Assembly: GCA_002366775.1 (NCBI GenBank)
Contig: DFBW01000099.1
Coordinates: 1 to 6,947, forward strand
Origin: Roseovarius sp. UBA3070
Lineage (GTDB): Bacteria > Pseudomonadota > Alphaproteobacteria > Rhodobacterales > Rhodobacteraceae
DNA: 6,947 nucleotides
Reading direction: 5' to 3'
The position numbers and the translations under genes were made by a program. The notes beneath the pieces were generated by a model that was given only the letters and a program-made list of their open reading frames with translations, made no database searches and had not been told where the DNA came from. This document shows, piece after piece, positions 6,376 through 6,947 of the stretch (positions within the stretch are counted from its first letter, which is position 1; the number at the start of each line of letters is the position of its first letter).

Positions 6376-6947
6376 ATGAAAAGTCGTAACAAAGACAAGA
6401 CAGCCGCCCCGGACGACGCGCTTCTTGTCGCGAAGAATCTGGAGGTCCGGTATCAGGGGAGTATTCTGGTTCTCAAGAATGTTTCCTTTTCGGTCGCAGA
6501 AGGCGAGATTGTCGCCCTGCTGGGCAGCAATGGCGCTGGCAAGTCGACCACACTCAAGGCCATATCCAGTTTGATCCAGTCCGAAGAGGGCCAGGTGACG
6601 GAGGGGACTATCACCTATGCCGGTCATCGGATCGAGAACGACGATCCGGTGCGCACCGTTCGCCGCGGGATCGTGCAGGTGATGGAAGGCCGCCGGGCGC
6701 TTGAGCATATGAGCGTTGAACAAAACCTTCTGGTCGCCTCCGCCGTCACCGGAATGGGCAAGGCCGAAACCCGCGCCAAAATAGACGAGGTGTTCGATCT
6801 GTTCCCGGTGCTGGCAGAATACCGGAACCGTCAGTCGGGGTATCTATCCGGGGGGCAACAGCAAATGATGGTCATCGGGCGGGCCTTAATGACCCGTCCC
6901 AGGCTGCTCTTGTTAGATGAGCCATCTCTGGGGCTGTCGCCGCTGCT
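6376..6947 (+). CDS. livF: Branched-chain amino acid-type ABC transporter ATP-binding protein (LivF family), 3' end cut off
   Basis: The first 190 residues of a LivF-type ATPase are present; the frame is open to the window edge. Motifs seen: Walker A GSNGAGKST (50-58), Q-loop QVMEGR (from Gln101), intact signature LSGGQQQM (157-164) and Walker B LLLLDEPSLGLSPL (177-190). The D-loop is reached, but the switch histidine lies beyond the window. It should pair with the LivG protein encoded upstream as the second ATPase of the importer. ATG 6376 has only a weak AGG (6366-6368) before it. An in-frame TTG at 6355 lies 6 nt after a strong GGGAGG (6343-6348) and would add MQETGSE to the N-terminus; it cannot be excluded. 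Part of that ribosome site is inside the upstream hairpin, so translation may be tuned by RNA structure. The 10-15 residue polar N-terminal extension before the ABC domain is slightly long for the family. Confidence 0.94.
   Translation, partial: MKSRNKDKTAAPDDALLVAKNLEVRYQGSILVLKNVSFSVAEGEIVALLGSNGAGKSTTLKAISSLIQSEEGQVTEGTITYAGHRIENDDPVRTVRRGIVQVMEGRRALEHMSVEQNLLVASAVTGMGKAETRAKIDEVFDLFPVLAEYRNRQSGYLSGGQQQMMVIGRALMTRPRLLLLDEPSLGLSPL

Noticed and set aside
1..6947. CRISPR array, tRNA or rRNA genes, defence systems
   Set aside because: No regularly spaced repeat series, tRNA-like cloverleaf or defence gene family was recognised on either strand.

Overview
The window looks like a chromosomal or plasmid segment of an alphaproteobacterium, most likely in or near the Rhodobacterales. 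This is inferred from protein style, moderately high GC, strong Shine-Dalgarno sites and ATGA gene overlaps; no marker gene proves it. The theme is one operon: an ABC importer of the branched-chain amino acid/hydrophobic-carboxylate (HAAT, Liv) type combined with two proteins of the adenylate-forming (ANL) ligase superfamily and controlled by a divergent TetR-family regulator.

Layout, left to right. Bases 1-63 carry two near-identical 19-bp direct repeats and end in TTGACA, which resembles the outer end of an IS21-family insertion sequence. A TetR-family regulator gene follows on the minus strand (75-755). The divergent intergenic region holds a perfect 26-bp inverted repeat (841-866) that contains a TTGACA hexamer on each strand, so it is a strong candidate operator. 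On the plus strand come a PaaK-like protein that lacks the ATP-binding P-loop (992-2251), a LivG-type ABC ATPase (2248-3063) and an intact long-chain acyl-CoA synthetase-like enzyme (3060-4964). These three are joined by ATGA overlaps. After a 100-130 bp gap come a secreted substrate-binding protein (5095-6288, or from 5065), a pair of RNA hairpins (6296-6345) and a LivF-type ABC ATPase (from 6376) cut off by the window edge.

Working model (inference): the periplasmic protein captures a carboxylate-type ligand, the Liv-type transporter imports it using LivG and LivF, and the FadD-like ligase converts it to a CoA thioester in the cytoplasm. The TetR protein probably represses the operon and may be released by an acyl-CoA or related ligand. 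The membrane permeases (LivH/LivM) are absent from the window and must lie downstream or elsewhere. The substrate cannot be determined from the sequence. The most unusual points are the P-loop-less ligase homologue at the head of the operon, the very clean operator, the tandem start sites of the binding protein, and the hairpins next to the livF ribosome-binding site.
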